From contig BQMF02000169.1 in NCBI GenBank assembly GCA_027922465.2, positions 1-64,000 of the forward strand: 64,000 nt of DNA, written 5' to 3'. Shown piece after piece: positions 41,203 through 54,306 of this stretch. The stretch comes from Turritopsis dohrnii (taxonomy: Eukaryota > Cnidaria > Hydrozoa > Anthoathecata > Oceaniidae). Position 1 is the first letter of the stretch; every line of letters starts with the position of its first letter. The notes beneath the pieces are model-generated. The model did not search any database and had not been told where the DNA came from. It saw only the letters and a program-made list of their open reading frames with translations. The position numbers and the translations under genes are program-made.

Positions 41203-44200
41203 ATGAACACTCCAATATGGTTTTGCATGCTGGTATTTGGAATTAATCTACATTTACTATTTTGTAAACAATGTCCTCCTGAAGAGCTGATTGATGTAAT
41301 ATCTTTAAACTATAGGAACGTCTCTAGCAGGTAAGTGTATTGATTCGAGATGGAAGTAGATTTTACTACCGGGCGCTCCAAGAAACGTCCAAGTGTTTGA
41401 AAACACCTGACATGTCTGACATTGCCACCTTCATCAGAAATTGCTATCCGACTGCAGCATGCCTATTCGTAACAAGTGGAGCCGAGATAAAGTCCAATAT
41501 AGGAACAACTCGAGGTATCCACCAAGGAATAAAAGAGGTTGCATTTTTCAACAACATCACTGCTGCAGGGAAGCTCGATGCCCTTAAAACATGTTTTGAC
41601 TTGCCAATGGCAATTGGTCCCCTGTATTGCTACTTTTCACGGCCGACGAAATCTTGCCTCATTGTTAAATCTAAACAACTTGGAAAATCCAAGTTGTTTA
41701 AAGTCAAATTCCAAAATAGGAACATCAAAATCACATACTATGATATACTGATTGATATACTGCTTTATGTGTGGTGGAGACGAACTGAAGCAAACAGTCA
41801 AAAGGGGTATCCAATTAGTTAACCACTCCGAGAATCAAGGAACATGTATTCAATCTGTCAAAACAAGAATTTAGATATGCTATTGGTTTGCGTTATGGCT
41901 GCACTTCAATTTGACGTTGCTTTATCATGCAAAAATGATGGATGTGTCTACCATTGTCCGCTACATCTACTGCATTTACCATTTCTCGTGACACACAAAC
42001 AAACAGACAGACAATCGGTTATTAATATATAGATTAGTCCCCAAGGAGGCGTCGCTCACCGCCTATGTACAGCCTGCGTTGAATTAATGAAAAATAAAAT
42101 TAAGGAATTGGCAATAAGTGTAACGATGTTATAAAGCTCGATGAACTGATCAAAAAAGTATGGGATCGTTTTGCTACGATCAACCGTTACAGAGACATCA
42201 TCAGATTGTGATGACGTCACAGACCTTCCCACAAAAGAATTTGGCCTAAATTTTTTGTTTGTCCATCGCCTATGTCGAGGATCCACAAAAAGTCAGTTAT
42301 CCCTATTGATTAGCGAAAACTTCGCGTTCTATTTGGGTCCCAATGGAATAGCTTCACACTGACGTCGCGCAAAAGATTACAAATAATTTTTCTTACAATT
42401 CAATCTACCATTTTTCGTGACAGACAGACAATTAAATTGACAAAATAATAAACAGAGAATCGGCTGTTAATATATAGACTAGGCGCCAAGGCGTCGATTG
42501 ATGATATAAAAGTAAAGAATTTTCAACAGAAAGCAGTTAGACATGGGCGGAGAGCGAAGCCTTCCTGCCTGCTAGTCGGCTATTAATGTATAGATTTGCT
42601 CAAAGTACAATTGAATGGTGCGATTTCGAATGTAACAGTCACTTTGTCAGATTTGATGAGAATTGGGCAAATTGCGCTAAATTTGGACAAAGTTCCGAAA
42701 GTTCTTCAATTTTCATAAAGTTTCGTATGGATGAAATTTGAAAGGTGCTTATTTCGAAGTTGACAGTCATTTTTCAAGATTGCATCAAAATTTGACAATG
42801 TTGTGTTTTTGAGTTTGTATTTTTATCATTGTGTTGTGACTTGAAGTCTTCAAGCCAAGGGGCTTCTTGTTAACGTTATAATAAGTTTGAATCAAAACAT
42901 GATAATAACTATAATCTTCCGTTTTGTCTTAATTTTTAATTTTTAGATGCACTACAGTGCGGTTGAAATATTTAACAGTTTCAATCCGCATATATCGTCA
43001 CACTTGCCGGTTATTGCATTGGTGGTGTAAAAACAAATCTGTGTAAGTACCTTATAGATAACTTTACGTAGATAGAAAGGCCATTTAACTTTTTCACATG
43101 AAAGAAGTTTAAAGAACTTTAATCTCGTTCATGCTTAATTGAAATAAATTTATATTATTAATGTATTTCTCAATAATAATATATACTTGCCGCTCTGTAT
43201 TATTTTTCAGGACAATATACAAGAACATTCAACTGTCCATCGGTCATCCAACATCTTATAAATATCGTCAGTGTAACAGTGGCTTTCGTATTATGGACAA
43301 AAAATGCATTCGTAAGTTTTAACACTTATTTTGATGATGCAATATGTTCTAGAAAGTAAATATCCGATTATTTTTCTAGCTGATTGTGGAGAAGAAGGTT
43401 GCATATATGGTCAATGCGTGAAGCCCTCTAAGTGTTTATGTTTTCCTGGATACATTGGACAAAGATGCTCGACAGGTTTAGTTGTTTCCAACCTTTTTTT
43501 CAGAGTTAGGATTTTTAAGATGAATTTGTTTTATCAGTTCCAGTTATTTCGTGTGTTCTGTTATCATTAATGCTTCACTGTTTAATCGTTTGTATATTGC
43601 GTCTGATATTCTGCATATCTGATGTCACTCATTGCAAGGAATAGATGGCACTTTGTGATTTGTCTGATACTAAAATGTACTATTTTATTTGTGGTATGAA
43701 AGAATCAGATTGAAAATAGGATATTACAATTCTTTTTTTGATAAGTTTTTAATGTATTTTTGTCTTATTGCAGACAGACATGATATTTAGCAGTCAATAG
43801 TTCTCCCACGTTAGTCCCAAGCTCTTCACAATTTCTCTTTTTTTGGAAAAATTTTAACATCATGACAGCGCCGAACTATAACTTTCAAGTTTTTTGTTTA
43901 TATCATATCAAACGTTTCTGTGTTCTATACGACAAAATGCTGAGAAATTGATTTATTGTTCTAAACAAAATGTTGTTCTTTTAAATTCTGTAACATAATG
44001 AAATTCTAGGCGTATGTCCACTGATACGGGAAGTTTCAGTGATAATGCATGAGCAGTGAAATACACAGCCATGAATTAAAAAGTGTAACCATCGTAAAAA
44101 ATATGTCTAACTTAACTCGAGTAACTTGACTTTGTGGTCTTTCTTGTTTATTTTGCATTTTGTTTCAAGACTTGTAGCGTACATACGACTGAAGAATAAC

Positions 44201-47200
44201 GCAGAATTTTTCTTGTTTATACCCATACTTTTGGGCAATGACGAGAAAAAAAGTCAATATCTAACAGAAAAGTTATCATTTTTAATTACGTACATGAGTT
44301 TTACCTTGTTTGTGATACGGAAAATGTTGAATCATTATTTTATAAGAGTCAAGAGAACTTTGTGAAACGGCTATAAAGTCAAACTGGATGCCATGGTTTT
44401 GTTTTCGTCGTGAGAGTTAAAAGTAAAGCTACATTGTCTGGACATTTGACATTTCATTTTAGTTGTTTTAATCACTCCAATGTTGCCAGTGTGCCTGAGC
44501 GAGTTACTTAATCATTCTTATCTATGTATTAATACCCAATTCTTGGTCTTTTTGTTTGTTTGTCTGTCACGCAAAATGATAGGTGAGCTATGTGAGAAAT
44601 TATTTCTTATCTTTTGCGCGACGTCAGTGTGAAGCCATTCCATTCAGACCCAATTACGTGTCATTTAGGGAAAATTATCTCGGTAATCAATAGGGATAAC
44701 TCACGTTTTATGGGGTCCGCGATACAGTCGATGGGGTGACGAAAAAGTCTGGGCAAACCTTTTTTAGGGACGGGGCTCTATAACGCCAACAAATCTTTTG
44801 ATCAACGATATCTCCGAGACGATGCGTCATAGATATATGATCCTATACATTTTCTTGCTCAGAATTTCGAGCTTTACAAGATGGTAGCACTTTCCATTGT
44901 CTATTCCTTAATTACATTTATCATGAACTCTTTAGGAGGTGACACATCGTAGGCTGATGGGCAGCGAGCGACGCCGCGTTGGCTGCTAGTCTATTTAAAA
45001 ACATTAGAGGTGCTTACAAAACAGAGGTCTGAAGAAACCTGAAATGCCTAAAAAATGAATTTTAACAATTGAAAAACGTCTTCTTGATAAAAACTTTTTG
45101 GCACATTATTACTAGATAAATTAATCGATTGTATGAATTCATCTCCATTTTGTGAGTGGTTATTCCAAGGTAATTGAACGATTTTTTACAGATTGAACTA
45201 AAACAATAAAGTCTTCTTCAATTTTAAATTTTTTTCCTACGTATGTCTAGTAAGAATGTTTTCTGATTCTGCCGTTTTTTGGTTTACATCAAGACTGTTT
45301 TTTTTTCTTGGAGAAGAGAAACTCTCTTTAAACGACAACGGCTGGAAATTGTTATGTTTTCCAGTTTTAGTTTTTAATTACTCCTTTTTATTTAGAATGC
45401 CCAAAGGGAAAATATGGACAAGGTTGCCAAAATGTTTGTCAATGTAAAAACAACGCTGTTTGTAACAACACTGATGGTTCATGTAATTGCTCTGCTGGAT
45501 GGAATGGAACGCTTTGTGAAACCAAATGTAACAGTTATTGGGGTGGGAATTGTAAAAACAAATGTGAATGTGTCAATGGTATTTGTCATCATGTGACAGG
45601 AGAATGTTTATGCAACAAAGGTTATACTGGGAAACTGTAAGTTTTTTCTTGATGTAATAAAAGCTTTACTTGGCATTCACTTGTAAGAAACAACAGCCAC
45701 AAAATATTGATAACTGTTATTGATTTTTGAAACTTTTGAAATTGATGAACATATTGTGTAGATCTAAACAGACCATTCTATTGTGTATTTTGCTTTGCTG
45801 CTATCTTCGTTATTAGTATCACGTGCAAAAATGAATGGTATCGCTAAGCGACGATCAGCCGTTGAAAGATTGTAATGACATCACAGCCCTGTTCTTCACC
45901 CTTTAACCTTTAATATTTTTTTATGTCCTAAAAACTGCTAGTTAGCAAATTTAATGAGAGACTAGTTTGATAACTTATCATTATAACATTGGTATAGTCT
46001 CTACAGCAGTTTTCTATACCACTAATACAGGTGTGATTTGAAATGTCCTGAAGGAACCTATGAACAAGACTGTAAATTGAATTGTACATGCTATAATGAC
46101 GCGAAGTGTGATCATGTTAATGGAAAGTGTACATGTGCTGAAGGATGGCAGGTGAGAAAATTGAATCTTTCACTTTCTGATTTTATTTGTTAAAATATTT
46201 GCATATTTATATGTACTTATTTGTCCGTGTCCTTTTTTCTGGTGTAAGTATTGTTTCGCGCTATTATTTTAAATGTATAATTAATTCTTATTGGTAAAAT
46301 TCTAAATATTCCTTAAAAATTAAAATTATACGAATACTGGTTACATAATTTGCATAATTATTGCTAGCTTTGCATATTCTAATACTTCATAAAGCTTTCG
46401 TTTACCGCTGAACTATAGACGAGTAGATTAATTATGACGAATATTTCATCTGTAAACACCGAATTTTAGGCCTAACTTATCTCAAAATGTTAAAGAATCT
46501 TATTCAAATAAACTGGCAAATAAAAGCATAACTTGTGTGTACTTACGTACATCAGACTTCAGTACGTTTTTTGAAAAATTGACTTTAATGAGAGTGACAT
46601 ATTCTTACGAGATAATTTACCAGCATATGACTACTTGTGTATTTCTATTTCTAAAATGATAATCTTTTCTACGAACATTAAGAAAAAATACTGTTGTAAA
46701 GTTTTGTTAATGAACCTTTGTGTCAGAAAGAGATTTCTTTTGTGAAGTAGAGTTAATTGATCTTTAAGAAATAATAAAACTATTAAATAAAACCTTTTAT
46801 CCATTATAAGTTACCTGGAAAAACATTTTCAGAATAAAAATTATATATTTGGAAAGAAAATCTTGATAACTACTTAACAAAAAAGACGCGTTCAAAAAAT
46901 CTTGGACAAACTTTTTTGATACACACTGTGTATGTGTGAGATTGCGATTCGTCTGTAAAATATCGAAATCTCTCAGGAGATATCTACGAAAGACAAATCA
47001 ATAAACAACATAAGTTGTCGGTAACACTCTTAATAGTTTAATCTTTCTGAAATTTAATAATTCGCAAAAACAAAGTCTGAAACTGGGACACGAATCGCGC
47101 TGAATAGCGGCGAAAAAAAAAAGATTAACAATAAGTTATTAATCAAATTCAAAGGACTTCTTTATCTTTCATTTTTGCATATATCTGCTTTGACATTGTG

Positions 47201-50200
47201 AACACTATTCAGAAGTTAAAAGCATTTTTTACCTATTATTCAATTCATTTCCTACATGCATTTTCCTTTCATATTCATCTTTAGGGTCTCACATGTAATA
47301 TGCCTTGTTCAAATGGCATGTTTGGACTTCAATGCAAACAAAGGTGTCAGTGTGGTGAAAAGTATGAATCTTGTGATCCTGTTAATGGAACATGTTCTTG
47401 CTTACCTGGCTTTCAAGGTCAACAGTACGTTTTCGTTTTTGTTGTTGTTTTCATTTGTTTTAAGTTTTGGAATTGATTTGGAAGCAGGTAACATTAAGGA
47501 GGAATTCCATTTTTAAAGTAAAAAAAACATGGAAAAATATCCCATTTCATGTTTTTGAATGTCCATGAAAGCAACTGTATTTCGTTGTGATTGCTATTTT
47601 CCCTTTTATGTTTTTGAGAATTTGATTTCCAACGAAAAACAATAAGTGCAATGATTGACGAAATCAAAGCCCTGTATCCGAGCAAATCAGTCTGGTTCTA
47701 TTTCAATGAAAATGTTGTAAAGTAGCTGTCAATGAGTTTGCAATAATAACGGCATGTTTGCAAATCCTGACAAATTCCAGGCGTACGTAATCAGCATAAA
47801 AATTGGTTTATTTCATTTCATAAATGCTCTGAGGAGGTCAAACTCCTAGGAGTAAAGATAGATAATTAACTTTGCTTTTATTCTCATGTCTGGGATACTT
47901 GAAAAATGGCTTCAGCCAAAACGGTGGTCTTGATGAGGATTAGAAATTATTTATCTCAAAATCAGACCGACTTTTTATACAATGCTGACTTTACGTCATC
48001 TTTTAATTACTGCCTTTAGTCTGCATGCTGCAGCAAAACAGCGCACAATTTAATCGAATCTACTCATAGTAAAGCCTTATGCGTCAAACTTAATTCATTT
48101 GATGGCACCTTTGAAGAATTGTTGAAGAAGGAAAATGGTATTTCTATCCACACCAAAAATCATTGTTACTTGATGCTGGAGATCTTTAAATCAATACATC
48201 ATCTTAATCCAGAATCTATGTGGAATTCATTCGTAATGAAGCCAGACATTTACAACTTAAACCAAGGCTCCTCTCTGAATTAGCTTTTTTAAACTACAGT
48301 CGATTAACATGTAGTTTATGTTTCAAAACCCTAAATCCATACACATACAGTGTGTTTCAAAAACTTGGCAACAAAAAATTTCAAATCATCATCATTTTGA
48401 ATAAAATATCCAATTATTTTTTATAAATTTTAAATCAATGGAATCTTTATTTTTTGTAGGAAATGGAAAAGTAGAAGAACAGAAAATCAAAAAATTAGAT
48501 TGGAAAAACTCATTAAGTTTTTAACGATCAATTAAAGCAAAAGTTAACAACCATATCTTTATTTTTTAAAGGTGCAACATCTTTTATGCCGTTATGAATG
48601 CAATGAAAGTTTTAAATTTCATAACCTCGCTGAATCTTTAAGAAAGCAAAAAGATAAAACTGCCGTTTGAAGAAGATGTTGCGTTTGTTTTGGAAAAAAG
48701 CTCACGGAGCAGGAACAAAATAATCCTAAAAAGCTTGAAAATAATCGGAGCTCATTTTTTCAAAATTTTGATAGAACAAAATAATTCTCACCTTACATGA
48801 TAAACTTTGATTCGTTAAAATAAGTGTTATATATCAACATTTGGGAAGTTACATGGAAAAGAATGGTGTTGGTTTAGCAACTCTTTGAAATTGATAGTTA
48901 ACCCTTTCACAAATTATTAAATCCCTTTTCAATTTGATCAAAATCCAAATCTTTTGTATATGAGATAATAGTTGTCTAGGGAGCATCATTGCTAGCAATA
49001 AACTACCATACGAATAGCTCTTGAACATGTTTATCATTTATCCTCACAAAAGTTGTCCTTCATCACCGTTAGAGTTTAAAAGTGTTTCGTTTAGTTGTGA
49101 AAATAAGTGCAGCAACTTTACATATGGAAGGGATTGTGAACAAGACTGTGTTTGTCAGAGAAATACAACAAAACAGTGTGATAATGTGAATGGGATATGT
49201 ATATGCAAGGATAATTGGAATGGCAAATCATGTGAAAACTATTGTGCCTTGCCTAAAGCTGTCAACACAACATCGGTGGATACCTGTGTGAAGGAGTGCA
49301 ACTGTACGAAAGGTCAAGGTGATTGTCAATCCAGTACTGGGGATTGCATGTAAGACTCGATCACAATGCTCAGTGCAATTCATGAATGCTTTCATAACTC
49401 TATTATTAAACTCAGTGGAACATTTTGGCTTCTGATTCATTTTCAGATGTAAGCTGGGTTTTAATGGAACAAAATGTGAAACACCTTGCCCAAAAGGAAC
49501 CTTCGGTAGAAATTGTGAGGGAATTTGTCAATGCTTGCATAGAGGCAACTGTTCTCCTATAGATGGCAGATGCAACTGCACAGCTGGTTGGTCCGGGAAA
49601 ACCTGCAGTCAACCTTGTGATAAAGGCTTGTTTGGTACAAATTGTTTTCAAAGTTGCAAGTGTGGAGTTCATGGTAATTGTGACAGATTTAGTGGAAAGT
49701 GCACTTGCTTTGATGAGTATCAGGGTGAAGATTGCTCAGTTAGTATGTGCTTTCAATATTTATAATCTTTAAATGCTATAATTGTGCCCGAATATGACAA
49801 TAAGGCTGTTTTTGCGGGTATTGCGGTTATTTGACGCCGGCGATGTCGATTTATCGTCCACCATTGATAATTTGCCTGCTGTTTCTTCTTCTGTTCTCGC
49901 TACCTTTCCGAACCATTTCAATCTTCGGTGACATATCTTTTTACCCTGTTCTGTGACTTCTGTTCGTTATTATCTCTGGTCATTCCACATACTTACAAAG
50001 TACTTTAAGTTGGAAGACATTGATTGTATCTTCGGTCGATTTATTCAGAGTCTGCATTTCTGAGTTTTAGAGGAACATAGGACTGATTTGTGTCAACGGA
50101 TTTTAGTTTCGATGCCGTTGTAAGCTTCTTGTTGTCAAAAATGTCTTTCAGTCTATTGGCTGCGTTTATCGCAGGATCTTTCTTCTTTTGACTTCTTCAT

Positions 50201-53200
50201 CAGTGTCAAGGATTGTTCCTAGAAGCTTTTAGGTTTTTCATAGGTTATTATTTTTATTTATCTTGAATACTTCTGTTTTGCTTTTGCCCATTTAGACTCC
50301 ACGCTTTCCTAGTTCTTCAGCTACTTCCCTTTTGTACTTACGCTGTCCATTATAATCGCCTGTGATGTAGCTTATGTAGTTTGAGTTTTCCATGTCGATG
50401 TCGATATATTGTGTTTGGTATGATTCGGAGTAGTTGTGTTCAGACATTTTATCAGGAATTTGATTTTCTGGTATCTTTGATTGACAATATTGGTGATTTA
50501 TTATGTGGGTTGATGGTGGAGCTAGAGATTTTCACAGGTGGAAGGTGAATTGGTTTGCTCTTGGTTGGTTTCCTTTTCGTACTCCAGTGTCGGTGTCAAA
50601 TAATTTACTTTAGTTGTCGACGCATCTGACTATAAGTCTTAATTCGAGTATGATTTGTAGCTCATCTGAGCTGATTGTGTTTTGAAGATTATGTATGAAC
50701 TCGTTTCTTTGAATGCTGTCAAACGGTTTGCTCATGTCTAGTGTTTTCAGGTATAGTGTCTCGTTTTTTGCCGTTTTTTCCTATCGCAAGTTTAGTTCTA
50801 AACACATGTTTTATCTGTATGCGCTCTGTTTTATCGGCGTTTGTTGATCAAGCCTAATGATGACCTAATCTTGGCATGATACACGCCACTGACATCTTTC
50901 TTAGGGCGGATAGTATTATTACGTTTGGTAGAATTGCTATGGCTTCTCTAGCATTTTCAGGTTTTTGTATTGGCACTAGCATGCCTGTTTTAATCTCTTT
51001 TGGATAGTCACCGTATGATGTCATCACGTTGAATATTTCAGCAATCAATGTTTATTGTTGGTGTAAATTAGTTTATTGTTGGTAAATATTAGTTTATTAG
51101 TTGATATAAAAAACATTAAGTAAAGTAAATTCAATTCAAATTCATCCGCTGCGTATTTTATTTGTTAGACAGGGATTTCATCACATCTTGGAGACTTGTT
51201 TATTTTAAGTTTGCACGCACCTTTGATTGCGTCTTTTGTAAATCGATTTTTCAATAGGGTTGGCGTGAATTCTGGCATCGGTACTACGTTTTTGCAGAAA
51301 ATCTGTTTAAAATCTTTTGCGATGGTTTTTCTTTCCTTTTTCTCATCTGTTGTCAGCCCTTTTTCGGATGTTATTAAAATGAGTTGTGTTCGTTCCATTT
51401 TGTTCAAGCTCTTGACTGCAGTGTTCAAGGTTTTCTAGGATTGTTCTTATTTTCCTGTTCTTTTCGGATTTGATGATGTTGTGCATATCCGTCACAATCC
51501 TGTTGCGTTTATTTTTAACCAAGTTTTGTGTGTGGTTGTGGTGATTGTGTGGTGTTGCTTCGATTTTTCTTCTTTAACTTCGTTTGTGTATCGGACAGTT
51601 GCTACATATCTTGGTTGTCTGCTTGTTTGTTTCTTTTTGTGTATCCTACGCATGTTATTGCATTGATTCTGACTATGTTATCCCTACTCTGTTGGTTGTT
51701 TTTGTGCTGGTGAGTGTTTGTGATCTTGTCGGCAATGACAGATTTGTAGTCTGTTCGGGTTCGAAAGTCTGGAGTAGTTTATTGGTTTTTTCTTTGACTT
51801 TTTGACTTGCATGGTTCTCTTATTGAAATGTTTGCTTCCGTTATAACAGGTTCATGGTCAAACATGGGTACTTTTTTGGTTGTTGATTTTGAGTCCTGAT
51901 TTGCATTTCGGGTGAGTTTCGTCTGGTATATAGTGTATGTGGTTTCTTTATGCGTTCTTCTGGGCTGTCTTTGTTTTCGAAATGATGATTTTTTTGTTGC
52001 CTTGGTTTATCTTATCTTATCTTATTCATCTTTGCATACTGCAAAGTTCAATAAGTTTTTCATCCTTTTATATATGCTGCCTGTTGCAAATTTCCCAATA
52101 ATCATATGGGTCTTTTTTGTTGATTTATTTTTAGCGTCTGATAGTTGTTCGTAACGTGTTGTTTCAGAGTCATCTTGGAAGAGTAACTTTGTAATTATAA
52201 ATTTTGATACATCATTTTACGAAAATATACTCTATCGTTTTTAAATTTTAAGCAATATTTCGAAGGGCTGTTGATACCTTCGTCGTCAGGCTTCGAGTTG
52301 CTCGTAACCTTCTTTTGTTTTATTCTGGTGTTTTATGGTCGATCCATTTGTAGGAGTGTAGATGCTTCTGAAGTTGTGATTCGTTTGTTTGATTTTGCTG
52401 GCAAGACGATGATCTGCTCCGAAATCGGTTTGAATGTGACCTTTCTTCTTATTCATCGAATATTGGTTTCTATTCTACCATTTTAAGCGTTGTTAGCGGA
52501 AGATTTGTAACAAATCTCAAAGTTTGCTGGTCTTTGTGGCTTTTTCCGACTTTTCGACGTTATGAACGTTATTTATGCATAAGCGTTGTTTATGCCCGTT
52601 GAATTCTCATTTACGCTCGCAATGAAGACGTCAAATGCCTTCTAATTGAGTTAAAAGTGTTATAAAGTGAGTAAATAAAGATAAACGTTCAAGCACAAAC
52701 GGTGATCAATGTATTATGCTTGAAAATTTTTAGAATGCCCAGATTGGAAATATGGCATTGGTTGTATGAACAACTGTACTTGTACAAAAAGCAACACAAT
52801 AAGGTTTTATTGGCACTTTTGTTTCAATATAATTCTGATTCTTTTTCTTTGTTTTTGATGATGTTTAATATGGCTGTTTTAGGTGTCATGCTATTAAAGG
52901 AAATTGCTCTTGTGCAATTGGATGGTTACCACCAAGTTGTGATAAGGCTCAAGGTATACATAGTTTTGAAATATGTCACAATAAAGTGAATTTCGGGTGT
53001 CAGATTCACCATGAACATAATAATTTTGTTAACTTATTTCTACATGTTACCCTGATATTTCGTTTTTCCATATAGTTTGCTCAAAAGGCTTTTATGGATT
53101 TAACTGTTCTCATACATGTGAATGTGAAAATGACGCTCACTGTGATTCTCGTGATGGCAAATGCACTTGTGCACCTGGGTTTTATGGACAGCAGTGTCAT

Positions 53201-54275
53201 TTAGGTAGGTAGCAACCTATGCAAGTGTTTGGTCATTATTGATAAGTCAGGCCCGGCAGAAGCACTTTAAAAGTTAAGCGGCCAAATCACTTGACGTTTG
53301 GAAAACTGTCAGCCAATATGGTTGGGCAACGAAGAAACTTTTCAACTTTTAAGCCTTTGAAACAGCTATCACTCGTTAAAATATTTGAACAAAAGTAATA
53401 TTTCCGAAAAGTGACTTTTTATGATTCTTTGATATATCTTATTACATAAACAAATGATATTAACACAATGCTTTCTATATGACTAACGAATTTTCGAGGA
53501 AACCATCTAAAGTCATAACATTTTTGCAATGCAAGTGAATAAGCGATGTTTACTAGATTTCTAAGGTGCGTTGTTCTTTAATACAAAACGATGAAAGTCA
53601 AACATGCAACGCTAAAATCATATATAATATAGAGAGAGATATTTCCGTAGATTTCAATTTAACAAGAATCTGTGTTCTTTTGAAATCAATCACTTAAAAT
53701 TGCCAGGAACACCGGTGTTAAGAACCTCTCACAAAATCATTGGCTATATCAGCAAGGTTCAACGAATCTGTTCAATCTTTATGAACATGTAACACCATGA
53801 CATGACTCAGATGTTTTCGTGTCATGATACTTCGGAGGTACGTTTTTGCATGGCGTAGTGCACTAAATGATCGTTCAGTTGTAACATTTGTTGCCAGGCA
53901 CGTCAAAATTAATTTTGAGAGACCAAAAACTTCGGAAAGAGGCGTTCTTTCGCCAATGATTTTTTTCAATAAATGAACTATGGAAAAATAAGAAAAGCTA
54001 TGTACGCAGAAAAAAAGTCATCCAACTCTACCCATAGTAGTCATAGTGCTTCTGGTGCTAACACTTTCTCTATAAAACGACCAGTTACATAAAAACGCAA
54101 AAGACTTGGGAAAAAAGCCAGTTGAAAGCTGTTAGGTTTTAGCTGAATTCTGCCAACCTTCTTCTTCTCAATAAGTTTCCTCGGCGGCTCCTTATAACTT
54201 TCCTTAAATTCATATACTAATTACGGTAGCAGCGTAAGCGAATACCGTATTAAAACACCCTTGGACTCCTACTAC

Positions 54276-54306
<31 letters not shown>

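Noticed and set aside
51481..52154. Overlapping hydrophobic frames in intron 9 as a membrane protein
   Set aside because: Three overlapping frames are all open because of T/G-rich composition; none has a recognisable pattern.
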